Source: an uncultured Bacteroidia bacterium (GTDB taxonomy: Bacteria; Bacteroidota; Bacteroidia; Bacteroidales; ML635J-15). From it: a DNA stretch of 64,000 nucleotides. The notes under the pieces were generated by a model. It was not told where the DNA came from, ran no database searches, and was given only the letters and a program-made list of their open reading frames with translations. Location: assembly GCA_902776565.1 (NCBI GenBank), contig CACYQN010000012.1, positions 62,001 through 126,000 on the forward strand, read 5' to 3'. The translations under genes were made by a program, and so were the position numbers. Every line of letters begins with the position of its first letter. The first letter of the stretch is position 1. Of this stretch, positions 9,394 through 16,190 are shown one piece after another.

Positions 9394-9445
9394 TACGACA
9401 AAATCTGTCGTAACTTCTGTTTGTTCTGACAAAATGTGTCGTAAC
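9394..9445. promoter_or_regulatory. Paired operator-like repeats upstream of the AAA ATPase
   Basis: The motif GACAAAAT(C/G)TGTCGTAAC occurs twice in direct orientation, at 9397-9414 and 9428-9445, exactly 31 bases apart (about three helical turns). The first copy sits in a dyad, TACGACA-AAATC-TGTCGTA (9394-9412). A two-site dyad next to a promoter is the usual layout of a dimeric regulator's binding site. The regulator is not identifiable here. Confidence 0.5.
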
Positions 9446-9661
9446 CTTAACCGGCAAGAAATCGTTTCGCTATAATATAACGAATGTTCCTAAAAAATTA
9501 AGTTCGATTTTTCACTTTTCCATATTCCTTTCCATTTTTTCATTTTTTCGGATTGCAAAGATAATACAGATTGGGGAGATGACCAAAAAATTTGGGAAGT
9601 TTTTACGTTTTTTTGTAAAAAAACAAGCAAATGCATAAGAATCACCTTGTTTCCCCAAAAA

Positions 9662-9692
9662 TAAAAAAAACAGCCTTCTTATGGAGGCTGTC
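9662..9692 (-). terminator. Terminator of the N-domain protein gene
   Basis: Minus-strand ACAGCCT/AGGCTGT (9685-9691 and 9670-9676) forms a 7-bp stem followed by eight T. It lies 23 bases after the stop codon of the 9715-10242 gene and separates it from the ATPase gene. The rest of 9446-9661 is AT-rich and holds no supported gene. Confidence 0.75.
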
Positions 9693-9714
9693 AAATTAAA
9701 GGCTGCATCTATTT

Positions 9715-10242
9715 TCACGAGTCTCGTTTACCCGACAGTACCGCTTCCTTCAAACCAATGTTCACCGTATAGGCACTTCCTACAAACACATCGGATGGAG
9801 CTGATACAAATACACCCGACTTTACCATCTTTGCGAAAACTGGCGTCAAGACCATGTAATCGGTGTAACGTAAATTGTAGAACCCGAGAATAGCATCTTC
9901 ATTCCAACCGAATTTGTTCTCCATTTCCTTTGTCAAGCAAGCCACAAGCAACAGAGTCTCCATCTCGCCAAGTCCAACGAAGTCGGAAAACAACTTTAGC
10001 TTCTGGTGCAACTGAGATAGTTCGGAAAACTTCAGCGGAATTGTACCGCAGTGGCTGTAACGGCCGGCCAGACTTTTGTCGAGTTCGCAACCCTCTTCAC
10101 AGAACTTAGGTTCGTCAAAGTCATCGTGATTCAGATAGTTAAACATCGCAGTCCCGCTGTGTTCAAGTTTACGAGCCAGACTGCAGAACAACCTCATTGA
10201 GTCGAATTTCGGCTCTGAAAAATTTTCTACCATCATAACCAT
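9715..10242 (-). CDS. Stand-alone paralogue of the AAA ATPase N-terminal domain
   Basis: 175 residues, no known catalytic motif. Nearly the whole protein aligns by eye with residues ~12-170 of the AAA ATPase at 7556-9337. It shares FC-L-R-LE-S--A-FN-Y near the N terminus, the GHCHS/RYSHCG-like segment, then GLGEMETLLLVA against KMSEIETMLVVA, and YTDYMVLTPVFAKMVKSGVFV against AVDFMPLRKYFDNLVNEGIFV. It stops where the ATPase continues towards its AAA module. It could be a partner, an inhibitor that competes for the ATPase's N-domain contacts, or the remnant of a duplicated ATPase. No ATPase debris is visible downstream; a clean terminator follows, which favours a deliberate small gene. Confidence 0.7.
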   Translation of the reverse strand: MVMMVENFSEPKFDSMRLFCSLARKLEHSGTAMFNYLNHDDFDEPKFCEEGCELDKSLAGRYSHCGTIPLKFSELSQLHQKLKLFSDFVGLGEMETLLLVACLTKEMENKFGWNEDAILGFYNLRYTDYMVLTPVFAKMVKSGVFVSAPSDVFVGSAYTVNIGLKEAVLSGKRDS

Positions 10243-10275
10243 ACTATTTTAATCAATAATTTATCCTTTCTTAAT

Positions 10276-10302
10276 GGAGACACCGCACAATGCGGTGCCT
10301 CC
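10276..10302 (-). terminator. Hairpin after the acidic protein gene
   Basis: On the minus strand GGAGGCACCGCA and TGCGGTGTCTCC form a 12-bp stem (one G-U pair) with a 3-base loop, 31 bases after the stop of the acidic protein gene and upstream of the N-domain gene. There is no T run, so it may be an mRNA processing or stabilising hairpin between two genes of one transcript. Confidence 0.4.
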
Positions 10303-10332
10303 ACCGAGGTTGTCGAGAACCTCTTTTGTCAT

Positions 10333-10833
10333 TTACTCGTCGGCAAACATCCCGTTCTCTTCAAGTTCCTTGTCCCATTCCTCCCGCTGGCGTTCTTCTT
10401 CCAACTGCTGTTCTATTTCCCAATCTTCATCCAAGTCGTAGTCCGGGTCATTTTCTGCCAGCCAGTCGTCCAAGTCCTTGCTCCATTTGTCGTACTTGTC
10501 CAGAATTTCTCCCAGCTCATCGAAGGCTTTATCGACTTCTGCCCGCTGTTCTTCACTCGCATACCTGTATTTCTCCCAGATGTCTTTCTTGCCTTTGGCA
10601 GATCTGCGGTATTCTTCCAGTTCTTCTGCCCATTCCGCTTCTACTTCGGCAAGCATCGCCTTTACTCTTTCGACTAGAGGTGGTCGCGACTCCAATTCAA
10701 GCTGCAGTTTTGAGAAATCATCCTGCACTTTTCTATTTGACTTTGCAGTCATGCAATTCTTGGGGTTTTGCAATTGACTGCCACACAGTTCCATTGAGCC
10801 AAGATTTGACTCGGAAGAATTTTTCTTCTTCAT
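10333..10833 (-). CDS. Acidic, helix-rich hypothetical protein
   Basis: 166 residues, not recognised. After a polar N terminus (about 1-45) it is almost all Glu, Lys, Asp, Arg and Trp, with heptad-like spacing suggesting helices or coiled coil. The last ~40 residues are strongly acidic (DPDYDLDEDWEIEQQLEEE). No signal peptide or membrane segment is seen. It lies 90 bases upstream of the N-domain gene on the same strand and may share its transcript. The composition supports coding: the frame keeps a protein-like charge pattern over its whole length. Confidence 0.55.
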   Translation of the reverse strand: MKKKNSSESNLGSMELCGSQLQNPKNCMTAKSNRKVQDDFSKLQLELESRPPLVERVKAMLAEVEAEWAEELEEYRRSAKGKKDIWEKYRYASEEQRAEVDKAFDELGEILDKYDKWSKDLDDWLAENDPDYDLDEDWEIEQQLEEERQREEWDKELEENGMFADE

Positions 10834-11299
10834 AGCATTAAAATTTAAATTGTAAAATATGTGTTAATTAATTTCCGTGGAAATTTGGAAACTTTGCTTA
10901 AGCGATTCGCGATAATTTTTGTTCAAGCATTTTTTTTATTTCACTATATATATAATCTATTTTTTTCAAGAAATAACCCAGAAAAACTTTTTTTACTCAA
11001 AATGACATACACATATATTATTTTAGGCACAAATAGAAATCAATGCAAAATACACAATAAAGCACTAATAATAAATATATTACATTATAAAGCAAATAAG
11101 ATAACACAAGAATAAAGGTTTATTAGTATTAAAAAATATGCTATACAACATATATGCATTTCTAAGCAGAAATAACCTACGGGTAACTAAAAAAGATTTT
11201 GCAGTCAATTTTCATCGTGTTACGCACCCCAAATGATGCCCCCCAATATGCTGCAGAACATATTTAGGTTATAAATTTATATGCTTCTGAACCTCTGCC
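10834..11299. other. AT-rich intergenic stretch, no supported gene
   Basis: 466 bases between the acidic protein gene and the tandem paralogues. The sequence is strikingly A/T-rich, with poly-T and TATATA tracts. A plus-strand frame at 10861-11115 would code an 84-residue Phe/Ile/Asn/Lys-rich peptide typical of random AT-rich DNA, with no recognisable start signals. No TAnnTTTG box, hairpin terminator or repeat family seen elsewhere in the window was found here. Confidence 0.5.
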
Positions 11300-11971
11300 C
11301 TAAATTTCAACAATGTCTTCGCCCTCTTGCACAGGAAATGCTTCTCCAAGCAGAAGTTGCTTTAAAATCCTCCTGTCCTCAACGTTATTCTCCAATTCAT
11401 CCAGACGTTCTTTCGGAATTGTATATTTTTCACCATTAATAATTATTGTCATTTCCATTTTCTCACTCAGAGTTGTCCCAAACATATCCCTTTTTAGCAT
11501 CTCTATAAAATCTGCACTAGGCGTATTTTTCCTGACATAATTATCCAATATCTTAAACCTGGAGAATATTGCAAAAACAGCATTCAACTCCTTGTCACGC
11601 TCACGATAATACTCATATTCATCATCTGTATATTTTCTCACAATTTTCCTAACAACGGCGAAATCATCCTTGCGGTTCCAACTCACTGCAAATGCAACCG
11701 TTATAGCATCAAGCGCACCTGATTCAGCAAGAACAAGGGCTGTTTTCTTTAATCTCTTTTCTGCAGCAACCCTCTCTTCAAAAGTTGGCTCATACTTTCT
11801 TTGATACCCATGATAGATTGTATGCTCCCTTAGCTGGAAAGATGTGTTTCCTCGCTCAAACACAAAATCCTTGCGCAGAATCTCAATAACAGTCTGCTTT
11901 TCCTCGTCGGTTAAGGGCAACTTAAAGACAAATGACGAGTTTTCCTTAAGATTGCTTTCGTTTTTATCCAT
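11300..11971 (-). CDS. Hypothetical protein, tandem paralogue A
   Basis: 223 residues, family not recognised. It is clearly homologous to the next upstream gene (11992-12636). Shared blocks include F-FKL-LT-E-KQT-I-ILRKDF near the N terminus, KKTAL--AE-G-LDAIT-A-A--WNR-DDF, IRKYT-DE--YYRERD, LFSR and INGEKYTIP. The central block looks helical. No signal peptide, membrane segment or catalytic motif is evident, so it is probably cytoplasmic. It follows its paralogue by 20 bases, in one transcript. Codons are more A/T-rich than in the housekeeping genes of the window. Confidence 0.65.
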   Translation of the reverse strand: MDKNESNLKENSSFVFKLPLTDEEKQTVIEILRKDFVFERGNTSFQLREHTIYHGYQRKYEPTFEERVAAEKRLKKTALVLAESGALDAITVAFAVSWNRKDDFAVVRKIVRKYTDDEYEYYRERDKELNAVFAIFSRFKILDNYVRKNTPSADFIEMLKRDMFGTTLSEKMEMTIIINGEKYTIPKERLDELENNVEDRRILKQLLLGEAFPVQEGEDIVEI

Positions 11972-11991
11972 AAGAACTTACTACTCTGCAA

Positions 11992-12636
11992 TCAGATTTC
12001 TTCCACCTTCGGTCTCTTATATGGAACCGCTTCCGCCAGTACTATCTCGCGAAACTCTTCCTTGCTAACTTGTGCCAAATACTGGTCTCTCAATTCCTTC
12101 AATCTTCTTCCTGGAATTGTATATTCAGCACCGTTTATCTTGATTATGACTTTCTTCTCCCCAATACGAGGCCTTAGATAATTCTGCGTGTACTTGATTC
12201 TGGAAAACAAATCACTAAGTTCTCTTATTTCCATGTCGCGTTCACGGTAATACACAAACTCATCAATAGTGTACTTCCGTATTATTTTCCTTATGGTATT
12301 GAAATCGTCCCTACGGTTCCAAGTGGCAGCAAGAGCAATGGTTATCGCATCAAGCACCCCAAATTCGGCAAACGCGAGTGCGGTTTTCTTCAGTTTCTTT
12401 TCAGCCTCTATCTCCTCTTCAAACGACAAGCTTACCACCTTCCCGTCCTTCTCCTTATGCTCATCATATTCCTTTATTTGGAATGAACTATATTCAGATT
12501 GCCATTCAAAATCCTTGCGCAAAATGTCTATGATAGTCTGCTTATCCTCTTTAGTCAAAGACAATTTAAAGAGAAATTGCGGCATTTTTATATCCTGCAA
12601 GTCTTCTGCTATCGATTCGTCCTTTTTTTCAGCCAT
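11992..12636 (-). CDS. Hypothetical protein, tandem paralogue B
   Basis: 214 residues, the promoter-proximal member of a two-gene tandem duplication (the other copy is 11300-11971). It conserves the same blocks: FKLSLTKEDKQTIIDILRKDF, LDAITIALAATWNRRDDF, IRKYTIDEFVYYRERD, INGAEYTIPGRRL. The C terminus ends in the same VEEI/IVEI-type tail. The divergence between copies is large, so the duplication is old and both copies have been kept intact, which suggests both are used. Function is unknown. A TATTTTTG promoter box lies 59 bases upstream. Confidence 0.65.
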   Translation of the reverse strand: MAEKKDESIAEDLQDIKMPQFLFKLSLTKEDKQTIIDILRKDFEWQSEYSSFQIKEYDEHKEKDGKVVSLSFEEEIEAEKKLKKTALAFAEFGVLDAITIALAATWNRRDDFNTIRKIIRKYTIDEFVYYRERDMEIRELSDLFSRIKYTQNYLRPRIGEKKVIIKINGAEYTIPGRRLKELRDQYLAQVSKEEFREIVLAEAVPYKRPKVEEI

Positions 12637-12695
12637 AAGAATTCAAGTTATAAAATGAGTAAAAGCAGCATACATCTTAACGTTATGCCACCTCG

Positions 12696-12703
12696 CAAAA
12701 ATA
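12696..12703 (-). promoter_or_regulatory. -7 promoter box for the tandem paralogues
   Basis: Minus-strand TATTTTTG fits TAnnTTTG, between the end of the seven-gene surface operon (12744) and the start of paralogue B (12636). It marks the accessory genes as a separate transcription unit. Confidence 0.45.
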
Positions 12704-12743
12704 CATTTTTTATGTTATTCTTGAAAACGGATTTACTACATCC

Positions 12744-13421
12744 TTACTTGAAACTATACCCCACTCCGATATAATAAATATTTGCAGGATTCTTCACCTG
12801 CACCTCATTGTCGGCACGAAGGTAAAAATCGAAAGAATTGTTCTTGTTTAGCCTATAATTCACTCCGACGACGGTACGCATCTCGTCAATGAAACGGGCA
12901 TCTTTCTTGTACAGACGAATAAACATTTCGGTAGAAGCATATAACTTAAGCGGCTTGCTGAAGAAACTGTATGTTATCTCAAACCTACTTCGTATATATG
13001 TTTTAGGGTTGTACTTATGATATGCATGCGATTCGTCGTAGAACGAAGCCTGATATTTTGCCCTAAGCGACAGTTTGAAACTTCTTATCTTCTCCGAATA
13101 TGTCAGCCCGCCACTCACTCTGTAGCGATTTTCCAAGTAAGTTTCCCTGTTTTTCAGTATATAGTCGAAGTCGGCAGAAACCTTGAAGCGACTTTCCCAG
13201 AACGAGTAGCCTAGTCCTGCCGACATTTTCAGTCGGTTGAATTTTGTGAAATTGCCCCATGTCTTTACCTCGCCCTCGACCGAATAGCCAAAGCCCTTGA
13301 CAATCTTGCCGGAGTAGCCAGCACCAACGATTGCACCAAAATCGGTCGTCTGCGCATACACCGAAATGTATGGCAGACAAACCATTATAACAAACAATAA
13401 TATGATGCTAACTTTCTTCAA
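12744..13421 (-). CDS. DUF2490-like outer-membrane beta-barrel protein
   Basis: 225 residues. An N-terminal signal peptide (KK followed by a long hydrophobic run to VYAQ, about residue 24) precedes alternating beta-strand sequence that ends in the aromatic YYIGVGYSFK, the typical last strand of an outer-membrane barrel. The pattern (YSVEGEVKTWG near the start, FDFYLRADNE near the end) fits DUF2490 barrels. The start codon appears to be TTG, because only that start keeps the Lys-Lys signal-peptide head; it is 5 bases after the stop of the DUF4956 gene. It is the last gene of the seven-gene operon. Its role is unknown, perhaps an outer-membrane conduit for the operon's product. Confidence 0.75.
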   Translation of the reverse strand: MKKVSIILLFVIMVCLPYISVYAQTTDFGAIVGAGYSGKIVKGFGYSVEGEVKTWGNFTKFNRLKMSAGLGYSFWESRFKVSADFDYILKNRETYLENRYRVSGGLTYSEKIRSFKLSLRAKYQASFYDESHAYHKYNPKTYIRSRFEITYSFFSKPLKLYASTEMFIRLYKKDARFIDEMRTVVGVNYRLNKNNSFDFYLRADNEVQVKNPANIYYIGVGYSFK

Positions 13422-13426
13422 AAAAT

Positions 13427-14284
13427 TTATTTCATGAAATCCTTATGCTTGACCATAGTGTCGATGCTGTTGATTTGGTCGCTGATGGGCGTGTAGTAAA
13501 TCTTGATGTATGCCACATCGCGCAGGAAATCTATGTGTCCCACTTCAATGCGCTGGATGTCGAGGCCTGTGCGCTCCTTGAGGTCGGCAATGAGTTCGTC
13601 CTCGCGACCGTGCTTTACAAGTTCGATGCGCTCGTAGAGTACAATCTTGGTTGCAACATGCTTTATGGCCTTGTTACCGTCGAAAATAAGTATCACAAGG
13701 ATAAACAGTACATTTACTGCAAGCAGGTTGATGTATCCGTGGCTCATTGCCAGACCGTTGATTACCGAAATGCCAATAATCACAAACAGATAGGTCATCT
13801 CGCGGATTGGCAGCGGCTCGGTACGGTAACGGATAAGCCCGAAGATGGCGAACAGACCCATTGCAAAGCCCATTGCAAGGTTAACATTGTTGAGCAAGTT
13901 CATCAAAAGGAACACCGTCGTACCAAACAGCATAAAGGTGAAGTAATAATCCTTGCGCTTGCTCTTGCGATAGTACAAGAAATGCACTATTAACCAGCAG
14001 ATTATAATATTCACAAGGAACAAAACGAACATCGACAGCAAGCTGTCCTTGTTCCATAGCGGAATGCCAAGAATGTCGTTTGGAGAAGGTATTGCGGTCA
14101 TCTCGTCGGCAAATTCGCGAGCAATGTCGGGGTCGAAGTCCATATTGTCGGCAATGTCGGCTGGTGTTTCTTCCGCCACAATCTCTTCATTGTTATTTTC
14201 ATCTGACAATATGTCAGCATTTTGAGCAAAGCCTACAAAGGTTAACAGCAATGTGGCTGTCAACAGAAAAAATAATTTCTTCAT
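13427..14284 (-). CDS. DUF4956 membrane protein
   Basis: 285 residues. It starts with a hydrophobic segment ending in GFAQ (about residue 21), possibly a signal peptide. An acidic linker with many Glu/Asp leads into four to five membrane segments between about 82 and 202. The loop FGLIRYRTEPLPIREMTYLF is characteristic of DUF4956. A soluble C-terminal domain (about 210-285) is cytoplasmic or periplasmic. Its ATG overlaps the stop of the VTC gene by 4 bases. DUF4956 and VTC-domain genes are known neighbours in many bacteria, often with CotH-like or surface proteins. The biochemical function is not established. Confidence 0.82.
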   Translation of the reverse strand: MKKLFFLLTATLLLTFVGFAQNADILSDENNNEEIVAEETPADIADNMDFDPDIAREFADEMTAIPSPNDILGIPLWNKDSLLSMFVLFLVNIIICWLIVHFLYYRKSKRKDYYFTFMLFGTTVFLLMNLLNNVNLAMGFAMGLFAIFGLIRYRTEPLPIREMTYLFVIIGISVINGLAMSHGYINLLAVNVLFILVILIFDGNKAIKHVATKIVLYERIELVKHGREDELIADLKERTGLDIQRIEVGHIDFLRDVAYIKIYYTPISDQINSIDTMVKHKDFMK

Positions 14285-15057
14285 ATCAATTTTATATTAC
14301 ATAGTTTTTCAATATAGCGCATCTTACGGCGGAAACGGTTTGCCTTTGCTTTTGGGTTGGTCAAAAAAGTGCCGAGACAATACTTGCTGATGCGTTTCTG
14401 CTTGATGCGAAGGTCGAGTAACACATCGCGGAAATAAGATGGGCAAAGTCCGTCCTGCTTAAGCTCGATGATGACAAGGTTCGGAATACATGCCGATTTG
14501 CCAGTTACACGATTTATCAGGTTGACATTCATGTCGATGGTAAGGCGTTCTGTCTTTTCGACATTTACAAGCGTTATGCGTGTAAACTTGTTTTCAAGGA
14601 CCGGCGATAGCGTTGCGACATCGTAGTGCAAAAATTCCGAAACAAAACTTCTGTTTTCGCCACGGCTAAGCATATCGTTGAAGTCGCTGGGATTCATCGG
14701 GATGCGTTTTTTCTTTGTGCGCCCCTTGTTGTTCTTGTTCTTGACTTCGCAGAATGCGATTCCGCTATCGACATAGATGCGAGCACGAAGTTTCTGCCTG
14801 TTTAGCTTGCGGTCGTGGTGCGCAATGTACATTTTCAAGTCGGGAGTGTCGTAGTAGAGCGTGTTGTAGTCGGCAATCCTGCGTCCCTCGTTGAACTGCA
14901 CAAAATATCTGTCGTGTATCCTGTCCAGAATATCCATAAGCTGCTCTGTCGTTACGAGAAATTTTGTATCGACCCTGTTCATCAGCTTGACCTTTTCCAT
15001 TTCGGCAAGGGTTATTGTGTCGAACAACTGCAACTTATCTTCAATCTGCGACAACAT
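14281..15057 (-). CDS. VTC-domain (polyphosphate polymerase-like) protein
   Basis: 258 residues covering one VTC tunnel domain, related to the catalytic domain of yeast Vtc4, which makes polyphosphate from ATP. Basic and acidic residues that line the tunnel in that family are visible: NRVDTKF (28-34), YYDTPDLKMY (68-77), KLRARIY (89-95), EVKNK (104-108), KKKR (115-118), IELKQD (197-202) and RISKYC (222-227). There is no membrane segment, so it is probably recruited to the membrane by the DUF4956 protein whose start overlaps its stop codon. Whether it makes polyphosphate or another phosphate-linked product is inference. Confidence 0.85.
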   Translation of the reverse strand: MLSQIEDKLQLFDTITLAEMEKVKLMNRVDTKFLVTTEQLMDILDRIHDRYFVQFNEGRRIADYNTLYYDTPDLKMYIAHHDRKLNRQKLRARIYVDSGIAFCEVKNKNNKGRTKKKRIPMNPSDFNDMLSRGENRSFVSEFLHYDVATLSPVLENKFTRITLVNVEKTERLTIDMNVNLINRVTGKSACIPNLVIIELKQDGLCPSYFRDVLLDLRIKQKRISKYCLGTFLTNPKAKANRFRRKMRYIEKLCNIKLI

Positions 15058-15470
15058 TACTGTTTATCAAAAATGTACTCGAATTCCTTTACTGTTTCAA
15101 GTTTTCCGTTTGGAAAATAATTGTACTGTTTTTTCTTGCTTCCGTCTGGATAGTACTCGAACTTGCGGATACGCACCGGCTTGTTGCGGCTGTCGTATTC
15201 CACTTCCTTTATGCACTTGCCAACGGTGTTGTACTCGAATGTCACGCGCGACTTCTGCCCATAGTTGGCATACTCGGTTTCCTCAATCTTGAAGCCATTG
15301 GCATCGTATTTGGTCACATGGTCGAGGAAACGCGTCTTGGTGGCCTGGTTTTCGTTCCATTCCTTTATGGTAAGACCTTTGCGCTTTTCACGCTTTTCCT
15401 CGGGCGTTTGTGCGCAAACGACAAATGCCGACAACAACAGCACAACAATTATAGCGAGTTTTCTTTTCAT
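15057..15470 (-). CDS. Small secreted protein with Tyr-Asn-Gly-Lys repeats
   Basis: 137 residues. The signal peptide (1-20, ending VVCAQ) is followed by a charged stretch and then by four short beta-hairpin-like repeats built on the pattern Y(D/N)xxGKxxxExEY. Examples are YDANGFKIEETEY, YNTVGKCIKEVEY and YFPNGKLETVKEFEY. These resemble the MORN/YD-type repeats of secreted Bacteroidota proteins. It shares one base with the VTC start and follows the lipoprotein by 3 bases, so it is a fixed member of the operon. Function unknown. Confidence 0.7.
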   Translation of the reverse strand: MKRKLAIIVVLLLSAFVVCAQTPEEKREKRKGLTIKEWNENQATKTRFLDHVTKYDANGFKIEETEYANYGQKSRVTFEYNTVGKCIKEVEYDSRNKPVRIRKFEYYPDGSKKKQYNYFPNGKLETVKEFEYIFDKQ

Positions 15471-15473
15471 ATC

Positions 15474-16184
15474 CTATACATTTGAAATGATATTTATGGT
15501 ATCGGCAATTTCATAAATCGTGCCAGTTTCTTCAACCTTTACACTGCGAGTTACAGTATCGGGAATTTCGTTCATATTCTCGGTAAAGGTGAAAATTGTA
15601 TAGTCGCCAGGCGTGATTTTCTGGAAATAGAAATATCCGTCCATACCTACGCGCACATCGTCGAAATGATACAATTCCGAATCGCGCTTGATGAACACGC
15701 GCTGGTCGTAAGCCCAACCTTCGCCACGATAGTTGCCGTTGTGGTAATATTTGGCATAAACGCGACCTTTTATCATCGAAGTTCCGTATGCCTTGCCTTC
15801 GTGGATGTAGATTGTCGGTACAGTTGCGGTTGCACCTCTCTTGAGTTCTACTTCCTGCGAAACAGCGATTTTCTCACCATCGGGCTTGGTCGAATAGGCA
15901 AAAACGGTGTAGTTGCCCGGATTCATATACTTGAAGCGGTAATGCCCCTTGTCGTCGGTTTCGACATCGTCGCCATAGAAGGTATCGTCGCCATAGACAA
16001 TGAAAACATCAACCTTTGCCGCCACGGTGGTGTCGGTTTCGAGGTTATAGTTGTCGTCGGGGTGTAAAACGCGCATGACATCACCTTCGATGATGCCAGT
16101 GCCGCCCTCGCCTTCACCTTTGTTGCACGAACTGAGTGCAACAAGGAGAAGTATCGAGATAACAATGAGAAATTTTATCTTCAT
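15474..16184 (-). CDS. Lipoprotein with two carboxypeptidase-regulatory-like beta domains
   Basis: 236 residues. A lipoprotein signal ends in LSSC (Cys about residue 19), followed by a Gly/Glu-rich linker. Two tandem beta-sandwich domains of the CarboxypepD_reg/SdrD-B type follow: one with DDKGHYRFKYMNPGNYTVFAY and one with MDGYFYFQKITPGDYTIFTF. Such modules are structural and often face the surface in Bacteroidota. It sits 6 bases after the beta-helix protein gene and 3 bases before the small secreted repeat protein. The likely role is a surface-anchored partner of the beta-helix protein. Confidence 0.75.
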   Translation of the reverse strand: MKIKFLIVISILLLVALSSCNKGEGEGGTGIIEGDVMRVLHPDDNYNLETDTTVAAKVDVFIVYGDDTFYGDDVETDDKGHYRFKYMNPGNYTVFAYSTKPDGEKIAVSQEVELKRGATATVPTIYIHEGKAYGTSMIKGRVYAKYYHNGNYRGEGWAYDQRVFIKRDSELYHFDDVRVGMDGYFYFQKITPGDYTIFTFTENMNEIPDTVTRSVKVEETGTIYEIADTINIISNV

Positions 16185-16190
16185 ATAATA

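Noticed and set aside
9512..9718. 68-codon minus-strand frame before the ATPase operators
   Set aside because: It runs through the terminator of the N-domain gene and a poly-A tract; no start signals or plausible protein features.
10861..11115. 84-codon plus-strand frame in the AT-rich gap
   Set aside because: Phe/Ile/Asn/Lys-rich translation expected of random AT-rich DNA, no promoter box, opposite to all neighbours.
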